NCBI GenBank assembly: GCA_013398295.1
Contig: VZSF01006733.1
Coordinates: 422,923-486,922, forward strand
Direction: 5' to 3'
DNA length: 64,000 bases
Source of the DNA: Chionis minor
Taxonomy: Eukaryota; Chordata; Aves; Charadriiformes; Chionididae
In this document: positions 1-64,000 of the stretch, one piece after another
Position numbering within the stretch: the first letter of the stretch is position 1
Layout: every line of letters begins with the position of its first letter
Translations under genes and position numbers: made by a program
Notes under the pieces: generated by a model
What the model was told of the DNA's origin: nothing
The model's input: only the letters and a program-made list of their open reading frames with translations
The model's database searches: none

Positions 1-1275
1 TTGGCAAGACTTGGAATAGCTATGCAACTGCAGCTTGGAAAAAGTTGACATATTTTTCCTCTTTGTTTCGGAGTGGAGCTTCCATTGTGGAATGCGGTAT
101 GATTTCATCATGACAATATCTGTGTCAGTCAAAAAAAAATCGGCATTTCGATCATGCCTGTTCTTCATAATGTAAAGCTTCAATAAAAATGCACTTAACC
201 TTGTGGGGTACGTTTGGTTGACGAATGTGCCACAGAGCCGTGTTAATACATTTTGCCATACACAAGTGACTTTCTTTCGTTGTGTGCTTGCCTTTGCTTG
301 GAAAGCACATTCCTTCTGCACAAAACTGGCAGCTGCCCACACCCCAGCAGATCTGCCCCTCCTTCTTCATTCTTCAAAGTAGCAAATCAAAGATGAAAAA
401 TTCACTGATAGTTTTTGATAGTTTTAATAAAACAGCACTTTGTCATGAGTGATCTCCCTTTCAGTACAACTTAAAAAAGCCATGAGATCAAAAGCCATTT
501 AATACTCCATTGTGATCTTTTTAAAGTCTACGAGCTACCAGGATTTTAGGACGTCTGTGTGTTTTGTGAATTGTAAAAAAAGGACTCGTCTACTGACATA
601 TGTGAATGCTCTGCTTAAGGTCAACTATTAACTGGTATGTCTTTTCCTATCAACACATGGTCCCCTTCACAAAGAGCTATTGAGTGTTTTACTGCTCCTA
701 ATGTGTATGTTGAGCTGCCCAAGGTGACAGATTGTTCTTCAGACATCCTGGAGCTACCTCTGGGCCTGATTCTCCAAAGACTTCACCTTGGTGCTATTAT
801 TCTGCTTTATAAAAGGCTTCTCTATCTCAATCCAGTAATTTTTAAATTCCATTTTTAACTCATCAACAAATATATCAACAAGTATTCAAGGTGTGTATGT
901 AAAACAGATGATATTTAGATATCATTGACATGTCTATGTTATTTATCCTCACTCCAAATACAGCAATTAAGTTTCCTTCTAGCAAATTACACATTTTAGC
1001 TCTGGGCAAAGAGGGTTCCTGTTTCAGCTTGTACTGTCTGAGCTCCCTTCCTCCCTATCCTCCAAGTGATTTTATTAATTAGTTAGCCTGTGATTTTATG
1101 AGCACTTGTAAATCTATTTTCTCCCCTCTTACATACTTTTTTTTTAATTAAAAATGTAATTAGACCCCTTTCAGACAGATTCAGAAACTAGCAAGTGTGC
1201 ACATCTGTGATTTCCAGTCCTTTTAAACCTATTACCTCCTTATACAAAAGACCAAATTTCATTCTAACAGTATTT

Positions 1276-1294
1276 AAAAAAAAAAAAAAAAAAA
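1276..1294 (+). repeat. Poly(A) run
   Basis: Nineteen consecutive A bases in an AT-rich intronic region. No retroposon body is recognisable upstream. Confidence 0.9.
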
Positions 1295-3666
1295 GTGCAA
1301 AGACTTTCCATGCGTGAAGAAGAGATAAAGAGATAAAGGTCAAAGGTCTATGTGAGCTTTTTGGGCCCCATGTGGTTAAGGCACACAAGGGAATGACTAG
1401 TAGCACATCTGGCTGCTTATGGCACTTTGGCCAAATGACTGCGTACCCATTTCTAATCAGCTTCGCTTGAGACCTGGCTGAGGGCTGGGTTTTAGTTTGA
1501 ATACTGCACGACCAGTGGCAAAATGCTTCAACAGCTCTCTTATCTCATCCCCTTAAGCAGAAGAATCAATACAGGTTTCTTCAAAGAAAAGGCATATCAA
1601 CAGTGCAAAGGTGACTCGTTCTGAAGTTTTGAAAGGAAATAGTCAGACTTTCCTCTTTCTCTTTCCATATATAAAATTAAGCACATAGTCACAATGTATC
1701 CTCACATAGTTGAAAAGCAATGTTATAAATAGCATACTTTTTTCCACCAGTATTATGTAAACTGTAAAAATAATGCAATTATTTCCTCCATGCCTTTACA
1801 CTAAAAAATCAGAAAACAATAATTAAAATTATTAGGCTCTTATTAAATCCAGTATTTTTTAACTAGATAGATTCCAGTTCTTTTCACTGTATAAGGTACA
1901 AGACAGAGAAATTAGTCAATACAAAGTAGAGAGAAAAATATTGAACTAAAGTAAAACAGAGCTTTTCTCATGGCTGAAGCATTTTTTCAAATTATTTTTT
2001 GTAACTTTGCAGATACTTCTGACTCCACTCATATTTTTTAAGTGTATAACCATTCCTTTCATTGCTAGCAACATTACGTACAGTCTCTCTATAAATGTAT
2101 ATGTGCAAATTTCTTTTTCACCTGTTCAAAAGTGAACTGTGAACATATGGGTGCCATTTCCATTTGATGCTATAAGCAAAAACATCATTTTATTTAAATA
2201 TTTATTTTCAGGGGAATAAAAGAAAAGAGTAAAAAAAAAAAAAGAAGAGAAAATTGTTTTCCTTTCAGTTCCCAGTAGGTGAGATTTTACATTGCAGGTT
2301 TACATTTGGCATGGGATGGCATATTTGTTGGCACAAACTGAAGGTTTAATGAGGCTTAAGAGAGTCTTACAGCCTCCTTAACTAGAAGCTCATGTTGTCA
2401 AGCCTACTGCTAGATGTACACGAGGCCTGCGGTTTGTAGACCCCGTACCCCATGAGGGAGTAAAAGAAAACAGCATTGTATTGCTGACTTCCACATCACT
2501 AAGGCTACGTAAAATCCATGCCAATTTGGGCAGCAGAGGTTCCCTGGGGAGATGTAGCCCGTCCTTCTGGAAAGCTATGGTTCTCCCCTTCCCTGTGGTG
2601 CTGCGTGTGAAACTGCATTGCTGGGCTGTACTCCCTGCCTTTTCGAGGCACATACACCAAATCTCTGCCTCTGCTCTGAACTTCTCCATAAGCAACCTCC
2701 TGAGACTGAATCCCTATGCCAGCAGGAAAGAAGAGGAAAACATATTATTTCTTGTACTTTACCACAGGGGATCCTAAATTAAAAGCTTGACAGAGCATCC
2801 GAGATTTGTTCCAAGAAGCCCTGCCAGGCTGGAAACCCAGGGATGGTATAGTGCAGAGACAACTGCATGTACTCTTTCACGTATTGTAGCTTATCCAGAG
2901 CTTATCTGCGGATAAACTCAGTGCTTTGAATTTCGGCTGGGGATGCTTGCATACCATGGCTGTAGCTTACCAAACTCTTCAATATAATTTCTTGATTATA
3001 TTGAACTTGGCAGTAACAAGTGCTTATGTGGGTCTGCAAATAGGAAAAAATCTTATTTTGGGAAGTTTCTGCTAAAAATTGTATTGGTTTCAGTAACAAA
3101 AGTGTCAAACATCTATATTAGTATAAGATGTCTACCAAGGAAGTCACTTGTATTAGAGTCTTAACTTACATATTAGGGATTGTTATATGCCTCATGTTAG
3201 GAAAGTCAGACTGTGTTTTCAGTGTGCTGATACGAGTGAATTTGAATTAAGGAGTGATGAAAGGCTGATGAGTGATTAAATAAGATGTTCAGAGGACAAT
3301 GTGATGAGTGGATCTAGCTCATATACCCATATGCAGGTTGAATGATTTGGTTATAACAGACTTTGTTTGTCAGTGGGGGAGATACCTCCACCTTCCCAGA
3401 TTTCCAGTCTCTGATAGCTGTAATTGGTTTTGTTCTGGCCAACACAATGAGTTTTGAGTGTTACAAAGGCTTTTGTGATGTTAATAATGGATATTACATC
3501 TCCTGCGAGAACACAGCTTTTTTAAAAATAATACTTGCATTAATATTTGTGGTGGATTAGAAGATAATTAAAGAGCAGTTGTTAAACTGGCTAATACTCA
3601 GTAAGCTGTACACTGTGTATGGCGAAAACTCCCACTCACTGGGATCTCCAAACTGTGTAGTTCAAT

Positions 3667-3792
3667 AGTAATAGTAATAGTAATAGTAATGGTAATGGTA
3701 ATGGTAATGGTAATGGTAATGGTAATAGTAGCAATAGCAGGATTAGTAGCAATATTTGCAATAGCAATAGCAATATCAATAGCAATAGTAAT
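3667..3792 (+). repeat. Hexanucleotide array: AGTAAT x4, GGTAAT x6, then AGCAAT-like units
   Basis: Four AGTAAT units (3667-3690) are followed by six GGTAAT units (3691-3726), then degenerate AGCAAT/AGTAGC-type units to about 3792. The block structure suggests successive local expansions of different variants. The antisense open frame of repeated Ile-Thr is a product of the repeat, not a gene. Confidence 0.92.
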
Positions 3793-5307
3793 TGTTCTGG
3801 GGAAACAATTCACTTGAAACTTTTGTTTTCGTTAAAAGGGACAAGAGCTATATAAGCTGTCCTCTAATATCAGATTTCTAACACTGGGAATCAAGTGGTA
3901 TTAACTTTATCATTTTGGAAAGCCAAAACTGATGAAAAAAGGGCGGACAAAGATTATTCTTGTATCATTAAGGATGACAGTTATTTGCATATGGAATATA
4001 TTATATTTATTTTTTGTATTGCCAAACAAAATTGTTAATAGTCACAGAGATCTGTCCACATCATCATTCTCCATGCAAGGTTTACTGCTTCATATGTCTG
4101 GTTAGATTCCCAAAGCATGGACTAGAATTTGCTTTGCAGGTGAGGAAATGTTTACGTTATTTTTTTACAAAAACTTTTGGAGATGAAAAGCATCTTTCCT
4201 GCCACTGCAACATCACTCAGATAGTAAATGTTTAAAAAAAAATCAAATTTTCTTGGGCGATTGTGTGGTAAATTTTGTTAAATGAAAATGAAATTTGATT
4301 AATTATAAATTCCCTCCCCCTAGCCCTAAGGGGCTAATAAACTGTAAGCTTCAGCACTGAAAGAAATAAAACTAATAAATCTGTCTGAGAGTATTTGTTT
4401 CAGGGTTTTCCTTCCCTCTTATGAATGGCATTGAATTTCCATAGTTTAGTGGTATGTCATAAGGTATTCTTCTCATCAGCAGCTTGATGGAGGCCTATTT
4501 CCCTTCAGGTGCCTTACAAAGAAAAATACCATTGCAAAGAGGTTAAAAATCCAGGAAAATAATGAATTTTAATAAATGAAAGTTGTGGAAATCAAATATC
4601 TCTATTTTTGTCTCTTGCTTAAAAGCAATCATCATGGTCTTGATCATCTTTTATGTCAATCATGGCCTATTCTTTGGCAATAGTTGTCAGTCACTGAAGC
4701 AATAACGAGGGGCATTATATTGTGCAATCACTGCGCTCACATTTAGCCAGTGTTGTGCGGGAAACTGCTGCCTCTCCCAGTTTATATGTGCTTTCCTAGG
4801 ATATCAAATATACAGTTATGAGAAGGTTAAGTTTCACCTTACAGCTGCCAAATAGTACAGTAAAGTTAATAAGGCCACTAGGCAAAGGGATGAGCTCTAG
4901 CTTCTCAGGCTTGTTATGAAAGGTCAGTCTGAGAATTTCAGAGAGGGCAAAGGGACTGAATTTTAATGGCATTATGCTGATGAGTCTCCCAGGTGCCTTT
5001 GAAAATCCTAGCTAAAAGCTTACAGGGAGAGGTTTTTCAAATAAAGTAAAACAATTGATTTTTCAAGTACTGAAGAAAGACTTCTGAAATGATGTGGACA
5101 ATTCTCATATATATTTAATGAGTATTGTTTCTGTTTAAGCTTTTAGGTGCAGACTGTAAATCTCAATCGCATGTTTCTCTTTTCTTGAGAGACACGTGAA
5201 AATGAAATATTATTTGATTTTTTTTAATATTACCATAAAAATGTATGTAGGCAACCCTTAGCTTCTGAAAGCTGTCACACATCTAAGTGAATCAAAACAA
5301 GAGGGTA

Positions 5308-5415
5308 GATGTGGTGCAGAGGGACATGGTTTAGGGGTGGTTTTGGCAGTGTTAGGTTTATGGTTGGACTCAATAATCTTAAAGGTCTCTTCCAACCTAA
5401 GTGGTTCTGTGCTTC
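5308..5415 (+). mobile_element. CR1 LINE 3' tail fragment, plus orientation
   Basis: The stretch GATGTGGTGCAGAGGGACATGG, then TTTAGGGGTGG, TTGGACTCAATAATCTTAAAGG and TCTTCCAACCTAA matches the 3' untranslated end of a CR1 subfamily. The same segment appears at 46990-47100. It lacks intact ATTCTATG terminal units and is heavily 5' truncated, as most CR1 copies are. Confidence 0.85.
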
Positions 5416-6971
5416 GGTGAAAACATTATAACTTTCAGTAACTGAAGATATTTTTCATCTTCCTATGAAAGTATTTAACAATCATGATAAAAATAAAGTG
5501 GTTATGTATCATATTTACCAATGCAAATCATGTTCTGATAAGTGTTCTTTCATCATCATTAGATCTCGAGTAGACAGCTGTAAGTCCTATGACTGTAGCC
5601 TTTGCCTGTATGTTGTCTACAGCTTGTCAAAAATTGCTCTCCAACTAATTTTCAAAGAAAAAATTATGTTTCCAGCTTAATATGTGTTTTACAGAAAGTA
5701 TATACTTCAGGCACACTTTTTTTTAACAAAGAAAATATCCAAAAATATTTTTGTTTTGAGAGTTCCGTTTTCCAAAATATCATTACTTCATGTTGATCTA
5801 GTCATTTAAAAGCCATAGATGGTTAAATTTCGGTATCTACTGTTTTCTATAGGGAAATAATCAGCTAACACTTTGCTTTTAGCAAAAACTAGGCTTTAGC
5901 AACAGTGACAAGCTGTATTGTCCTAAACAAACAGTTTGCGAAAGGGACCTGGACTCAGTTCTTAGATTTATGAATAAACATTATATGAGAGCTTCATTTT
6001 CATATGTACTACGTATTTGCCACCCTTTTAGAGTCACACAGAATACAATCCAGTAAGAATGCTCATGACTAGGAAAGCATAATTAATTGTGAAATATTTG
6101 AGTAAGGAGAAATTGATCATTAAATTTTCATTTTTCCATCCTCAGCTCTTGAGAAATATCCCTTCTGTTATTACTGAAAGGAAAAATAATCTGAGTGGGC
6201 GTCAAAATATATTGGCCAAGCAAAGACAAGAAGGCTGAGCTTTCTCAAGGGCAGCAAGTAATACTTCTATTGCAGATGGTTGTGCTATTCCTGTAACAGG
6301 CCTGATCCTGCATTACTGAGATCAAAGGATGTTTTTCACTTCACTTCATTGAAGAAAGTATTATGTGGGAAAAAAGAGCTAGTTCTACAGTTTTGATAGT
6401 TTGATCCAAATCCCTTAAACAATCAGCTGAATAAATGGACACATTAGGGTTGAGTGAATACTTTTTTTTCTTTTAAATAAGCTGTGCATGGTGATGAAGA
6501 ACTAAAAACAAATTGACCTTGAAAATGATAAAAACCTATTCTTAGGGAAGTCCCCCGTTAGGAAAAGAAAGTAAGCGCTTCTTATGTAGTTTTCATTGAT
6601 TTTGTGGATTTTCTGCTGTCATAAACTTCAAAATGTATTGAACACATTGATGAATTTAGTATATGATCTTCCTTAAAAGCTAAAGCTGTAAATAGTCATA
6701 TCCATTAAAATAAGAATTAATTAGGTGAATGGATAACAGCAGTGCCTGATTTTTATGAGATATGTCTAGCTACTTTACATATAAAAAGATTGCATTCAAA
6801 CTGGGAAAGGGAAGTTTGTTTTAACTCATTATTGCCCAGTGTCTGATGGTTTTTCTTCTCTTATTGACCCCACTTGTGTTCAAAGATGCCTTGATTTAGA
6901 ATGGAAGGCAGTTGTGAAGGTGAAAAAGGCAACTGAACTGCTTTACTAACTTGTTGTCTTTACCATTTCAG

Positions 6972-59954
<52,983 letters not shown>

Positions 59955-60087
59955 TTTTATTTTGTAGTAATAGATATCTTTGTCCTCACTCTAGGGGGCT
60001 TATATTTGTCTATTGAGAACAAATTTGAGCAAATCTGATTAAAAATTAAATGAAAATCCTACAAGCCTCAGAAAAGATTCATCTCCC

Positions 60088-60093
60088 AATAAA
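60088..60093 (+). terminator. SEMA3C: Possible proximal polyadenylation signal (AATAAA)
   Basis: This canonical hexamer lies 134 bases after the stop codon. If used, it would give a very short 3' UTR lacking the repeat-derived structures and the distal regulatory motifs. The downstream GU-rich element is weak (cagtgtaac), so use may be low. Confidence 0.25.
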
Positions 60094-62180
60094 ATGCAGT
60101 GTAACTTAACTAAAGAAAATCATTCAGAGCATTTTCTTTCTTAGATGCTTACTGACACTAGGTTGGGTTCTGCCCTAGAAGCAGAACTGGGTATTCATCA
60201 TAACCAGATTCACCCTTAACATCTCAGTATTTAATTACAGCTGAATAGAAATTTTTACAAAATCAATACATTGTCTCACAACTCCAGAACTGTACCGACC
60301 AGATCGGTGGTGAAAGAATCTGGGTTAAGATGTATGCTCAAAGTAGGATGGTACTAAGACTTCCTTGCACTGCATTTAAGAACATGAGTTTCTTCTTGTT
60401 TACGGTTCAATATTGGGTTTACAGCTTTCACTCATTGTTCAAATCATGTGAATGCATGCGGATAGGAAGCAAGTAAAGTATAGTAGAAATGTTTCATTCA
60501 TTCAGAGGTCTAATGAAGGAATGAGTTGAAGAAAGACAGAACAAATTTATTAGAGGAAGCACTGATTATTGTGCAGAGTATGAGTTGTAATGAATTAATG
60601 ACTTCTGGAATGTAACTTAAAATATCTCTGCTCATACTGATTTTTATTAAAATAGGGTTTCCTATAACACTACATAGCTTTACATGTGGCACAAAGCTAA
60701 CATGAGAATGTTCATTATACGTATGGTTTTGAAAACCACCTAAGTGACTTAGGTATTTTAGCTATCTTTTGAAGAATTACACTCCAATTTTTTTCAAAGG
60801 ACAGAATGTGGGTATACTGGATAGTGTTTACTCAGAAATGAAAAACATAGATTATCTTTAATCTGTTCCGTTGTTAAATTGGAGCTGGCCTGCAATGTGG
60901 AAACAAGTCATGAGTGTCTTTGAAAATTGAAAAACATTATTTTTTCAACTGTTTTCTTAAAGTTTCAAATATTTTAACTAGGATTTTTAAATTAAACCAT
61001 TTCCATTTTATAGTCTTTATACCCTTTTTCTTTTCAGTATTATTTTCACAATTTCCTCTTATTTTCAGTTTTCTGCTGAAAAGATCAGGAAAAGAAAAAA
61101 AAAAAGAATGAGGGGAAAAATAAAACTGAAAAATGGATTTGGGTCAAAACCCAAAAAGTATAACAACTTGAGAGGCATGTTTAAACAGAAATATTTTTGT
61201 TCGAGAAGCAGCTGTCAGTTCTAATGAAGTAGGTTTAGTTGAAAATTGGGTAAATGTGCATCAAGCCATCCTGGGGAAAACTCCCCCCTTTTTTTTTTTT
61301 TAGCAACACTAATGTCAAAATATAGGGAAAAATCTTCCTCATTTTACTACGTAAGAGTGTTCTGAAAGCCACTGAGTCCATTCAAAGGAGATAGATAGCA
61401 GGGATTAAAAACATATGAGTACCTTAGAAGAACTGTGGTTTACTCCATAATATTTTATGATAGTATACAAAATTATAAGCTAACATTCAGCTCGAAACTG
61501 AGCTATGTTAAGTCCAAAAAAAGAAAAAAAAAAGCGCTATATTTCTTGAAATATATTCTTGAAATAATTTCTGAACCCAGAGAAGATAAGAAAAAATATT
61601 TTTTAAAAGTTGTTAGATCCAGCCAGTGACAGATGGGTACTGTATTTTAAAACATAGTTTTAAACATTTTAATGGGTCCTTGTTGAAACTCTTTGGGCAT
61701 TATTTTGATTCTGCTTCTATTAGAATACTCTGGGAGTAACTCTACAGGGTGTAGGAGGACACCTCTGGGTTTGGTGCTGGTGTGAATTAAGACTTGGTGC
61801 AATGGAGGTAACTCTGGTATTTACCTGCTGTCGTCAGGTAGATGTGTCACTTTATGAGCACCTGATGCAGAATTGCTGGGAAGTGGGCCCTGATTGATGG
61901 AACAGCTCAGACACTATCTCCACATCCCTTCGGTGCTGGTGGGAGCTCTATGAATTTAATTCAAATGCTTACTGCTTACTTCAAAGGGGACAGCAATGCC
62001 AACCTGCTCATAGCTTGCCATCTAGTGAAGTGCTTTCCTTAATCAAGGCTTAAATGCATATTTCTGCAATATATAGCCACTGGTATCTAAGGTCCTTCTT
62101 GTGGAAACCATCAGGGAACTTTCTCTTTGACTTCAGTGAGCTTGGATCTGGCCCCAATAGCTGGCAAAGAAGACTGGAGG

Positions 62181-62223
62181 AAAAAAAAAAAAAAAAAGAA
62201 AGGGAAAAAAAAAAGGAAAATAG
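62181..62223 (+). repeat. A-rich low-complexity tract in the 3' UTR
   Basis: A17, then GAAAGGG, A10, GG and AAAA. Poly-purine on the sense strand of the SEMA3C 3' UTR. It could prime internally in oligo-dT cDNA libraries and mimic a poly(A) end. Confidence 0.9.
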
Positions 62224-62888
62224 GAAAATGAGATGGGTAAGTGAAAATAAGGTTGTTTGGTTTTGTGTTTTTTTCCCAGCTGACTTTCAGTGCAGCAAAC
62301 TTCTTTTTTTCTCTGAGGATGACTGACTTCTGAAGTGCGTAAGTGACAAACCAAAAATCGAGTGCCACAAAAAAGAACTACCTCCTGGAATGACATTAGT
62401 GCATATATTCTGTATGCTGCCATCCTCTTCCTATTTCCCCAGCAGATTCACTGCAGAGTTGGGGTGATATTAATGTCTATTGTGAGGATCATAATTGCTT
62501 CCAGATGGAATAAAATGATTAATAAGTATTTAAGGGTACGATTTACCCTTTAAGTGGTTAGGTACAGTGATATTTTAAAAGGCCCCTATTAGGCCTCAGA
62601 AATTATAGTTACACTGTTTTCTAATAGAATATTGGCAATAAGGGATTCCGTTAAAACAATCAGCATAGCTCAGAGTTTCATACAATTATAAAATAATATT
62701 TTTAAAGCTGCTTCGTATACCATTATTATGGTATGACTGTTTAAGGGATTATACTTAAACTAACATTTTTCCTGCTGCATGAAAACTTCAGCATATATAT
62801 ATAAAAAGCTTCTGTCAGTGCATAACCGGCCCAAGCTTCCACGCTTTAGCAGCCTTCCCCCGTGTATAGAGTAGCCAGGAGCCAGACA

Positions 62889-62957
62889 CTCAGCTGGTAT
62901 AAACTAACGTTAACTTCCTTGCTGCCCGTTTAGCTACTGTGCTTTATACCAGCTGAG
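62889..62957. repeat. 15-bp perfect inverted repeat in the SEMA3C 3' UTR
   Basis: CTCAGCTGGTATAAA at 62889-62903 and its exact reverse complement TTTATACCAGCTGAG at 62943-62957 flank a 39-base loop. Similarity extends weakly outward (GGAGCCAGACA against the complement of GGCTTTGGCCC). The sequence resembles a palindromic repeat with CAGCTGGTGTAAA-type ends that I associate with bird and turtle genomes. As RNA it would fold into a stable hairpin. Confidence 0.7.
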
Positions 62958-63102
62958 GCTTTGGCCCTAAGTGTACAGAATAGACAAACTGCAATTTTTA
63001 TTTGTTTAAAGTAGCCCCTCTACTGTAGGTAACACCAAAAGTTAAAGACTGTAATATTGTTTGTCCTATTTAATACTTCCTATTTTAAGGATTACTAAAT
63101 AA

Positions 63103-63110
63103 TGTATATA
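63103..63110 (+). promoter_or_regulatory. Pumilio response element candidate in the 3' UTR
   Basis: TGTATATA matches the PUF consensus UGUANAUA exactly. It lies in the distal part of the SEMA3C 3' UTR, so only a transcript using the distal poly(A) signal would carry it. A chance match in AT-rich sequence cannot be excluded. Confidence 0.35.
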
Positions 63111-63479
63111 ATTTTATTCCTTAAAAAATACAAAAGCAAAATGACTTCTACGCATAACTTCACCAAATGTAAAGATATGTTCTCTGCTAAGAACTTCACT
63201 GTGTACCGATATTTTTTTGGCTATTTTTATTTTGTGTAGTTTGTAAAGTTTGCTGAAACCTTGACCTAACAATGTGTTCTTTGCAATTGTTGTTACTGTA
63301 GATACGCGTGTTTTATTAAGAAAATCTTGTTTTTAAAAGTGTAGGTATGTGTATAAGTTCCTAGCATGATGAAACTGTCATTACAGTGAATATGCATTCT
63401 ATAGTGTGTAAGAAAGAACAAAATGTAGTTTAACATAGTGCTATTTAATTGACTATCTAAAATACTATTTGCCTGACAA

Positions 63480-63485
63480 AATAAA
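63480..63485 (+). terminator. SEMA3C: Distal polyadenylation signal of SEMA3C (AATAAA)
   Basis: A canonical AATAAA is followed by TGTGTTG and, about 30-50 bases on, by a U- and GU-rich stretch (gttatggtttccctttt, then ggtgtgtgg), as expected for a strong cleavage and polyadenylation region. This is the best candidate for the end of the long transcript. Confidence 0.75.
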
Positions 63486-63505
63486 GTGTGTTGCAACAAC
63501 TTAAA

Positions 63506-64000
63506 AATGTTATGGTTTCCCTTTTATAGGTGTGTGGTAGAAATAAGGAACTTGATTTTTTTTATCTGAAAAGCAATCCCATAGGCTTTCTTAAACAAGT
63601 CCAAGAAAATACAGCATCAAGTGTTGCAGCTGATCAGTTCTGAACCCTGCTCTGTCCTGAACACTCAGTCACAGAGATTTCCAGGAGCACATGAAGAGTC
63701 AGAGATGAAGTCTTTCAGAAATTATCCCATATAAAGACCTTCCATATAAGCAGGTTAACATTTATTCACAGTTAAAAAAAAAAAAAAGGTTTCCTACCAG
63801 AAGTATAAAGTCAATCAGAAATGTCTCACTAAAAAGGGGAGTGAATTGTAAATGCTTCCTGCTTTTATTTTACTGGGGAAAAACCAAAAGAAATCCTCCA
63901 AACAAACAAAAACCAAGCACATTCTGTGAAATCCTGCCGATGAAATGAATTGTGTTGTTCAGTTCTTCTTTCAGCTGGGACTCGAGGCATTCTCCAAGCA
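63506..64000. other. Downstream intergenic sequence
   Basis: About 500 bases past the inferred SEMA3C end. It holds a 14-base A-run (63774-63787) and no gene or repeat I can support. Confidence 0.7.

Larger units (their letters stand above)
1..6971 (+). other. SEMA3C: Intron 1 of the coding series (3' part), no exon seen
   Basis: This is the downstream part of the intron between the start-codon exon, outside the window, and exon 2. It holds a 19-base A-run (1276-1294), a diverged AGTAAT-type hexamer array (3667-3792), a CR1 tail (5308-5415) and small pieces resembling a palindromic repeat (762-794, 6299-6352). The short open frames, including overlapping antisense pairs near 2390-2777, lack homology, splice context or codon bias, and I do not call them genes. 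Confidence 0.85.
59955..63505 (+). other. SEMA3C: SEMA3C 3' UTR (about 3.55 kb)
   Basis: The region runs from the stop codon to the inferred cleavage site about 15-20 bases past the AATAAA at 63480. It is AT-rich with no coding signal. It contains possible earlier AATAAA hexamers at 60088, 61119 and 62509, A-rich tracts near 61090 and 62181-62223, pieces resembling a palindromic dispersed repeat (61733-61826, 62127-62160, 62889-62957), and a Pumilio-type UGUAUAUA at 63103. The distal 600 bases are dense in AU-rich motifs. The exact 3' end is inferred from the signal, not observed. Confidence 0.75.

Noticed and set aside
2390..2777. Overlapping sense and antisense open frames of about 100 codons
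   Set aside because: No recognisable domain, no splice context and mutually exclusive frames; consistent with chance in a region of moderate GC.
3667..3792. CRISPR-like regular repeat
   Set aside because: Units are 6 bp with no spacers, and the context is a vertebrate intron; it is a microsatellite.
3598..3813. Antisense open frame with repeated Ile-Thr
   Set aside because: Entirely a translation of the AGTAAT/GGTAAT hexamer array.
62111..62423. Lys- or Phe-rich open frames in the 3' UTR
   Set aside because: Produced by the A-rich tract at 62181-62223 within the SEMA3C 3' UTR.

Overview
This window is vertebrate nuclear DNA, almost certainly from a bird. It is AT-rich, has long introns, and carries several CR1 retrotransposon tails, the dominant interspersed repeat of birds and other archosaurs. 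I cannot name the species. Every coding segment I can support belongs to one plus-strand gene, SEMA3C (semaphorin-3C), a secreted class 3 semaphorin. Sixteen consecutive coding exons lie between 6972 and 59954. They add up to 2153 coding bases, including the stop, with canonical GT-AG introns and matching phases throughout. The exon with the start codon and signal peptide lies upstream of base 1. The known 751-residue SEMA3C needs 103 more coding bases (34 codons plus one base), which is what the split first codon requires, so no internal exon appears to be missing. Residue numbers below assume that total.

Layout: 1-6971 is the 3' part of the large intron after the start-codon exon. From 6972 to 51206, thirteen exons encode the sema beta-propeller and the PSI domain. 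The small exon at 54173-54240 carries the furin motif. Exons at 57476 and 59541 encode the Ig-like domain and the basic tail. A long 3' UTR runs from 59955 to a polyadenylation signal at 63480-63485. The last 500 bases look intergenic.

Non-coding content: four CR1 tails and one strongly diverged CR1-like stretch; a MIR-like SINE remnant; three hexanucleotide arrays, two of them the same AGTAAT family in opposite orientation; a 9-bp minisatellite; a 41-bp alternating purine-pyrimidine (Z-DNA-prone) tract; a G-quadruplex candidate; and scattered pieces resembling a palindromic MITE-like repeat of sauropsids, including a 15-bp perfect inverted repeat in the SEMA3C 3' UTR. Several CpG-richer, low-repeat intronic blocks are candidate conserved enhancers.

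I found no second protein gene, RNA gene, CRISPR array, or novel multi-gene system. The points most worth following are the possible regulatory blocks, the tandem splice acceptors at the furin-site and PSI exons, the weak exon 12 donor, and the repeat-derived 3' UTR structure.
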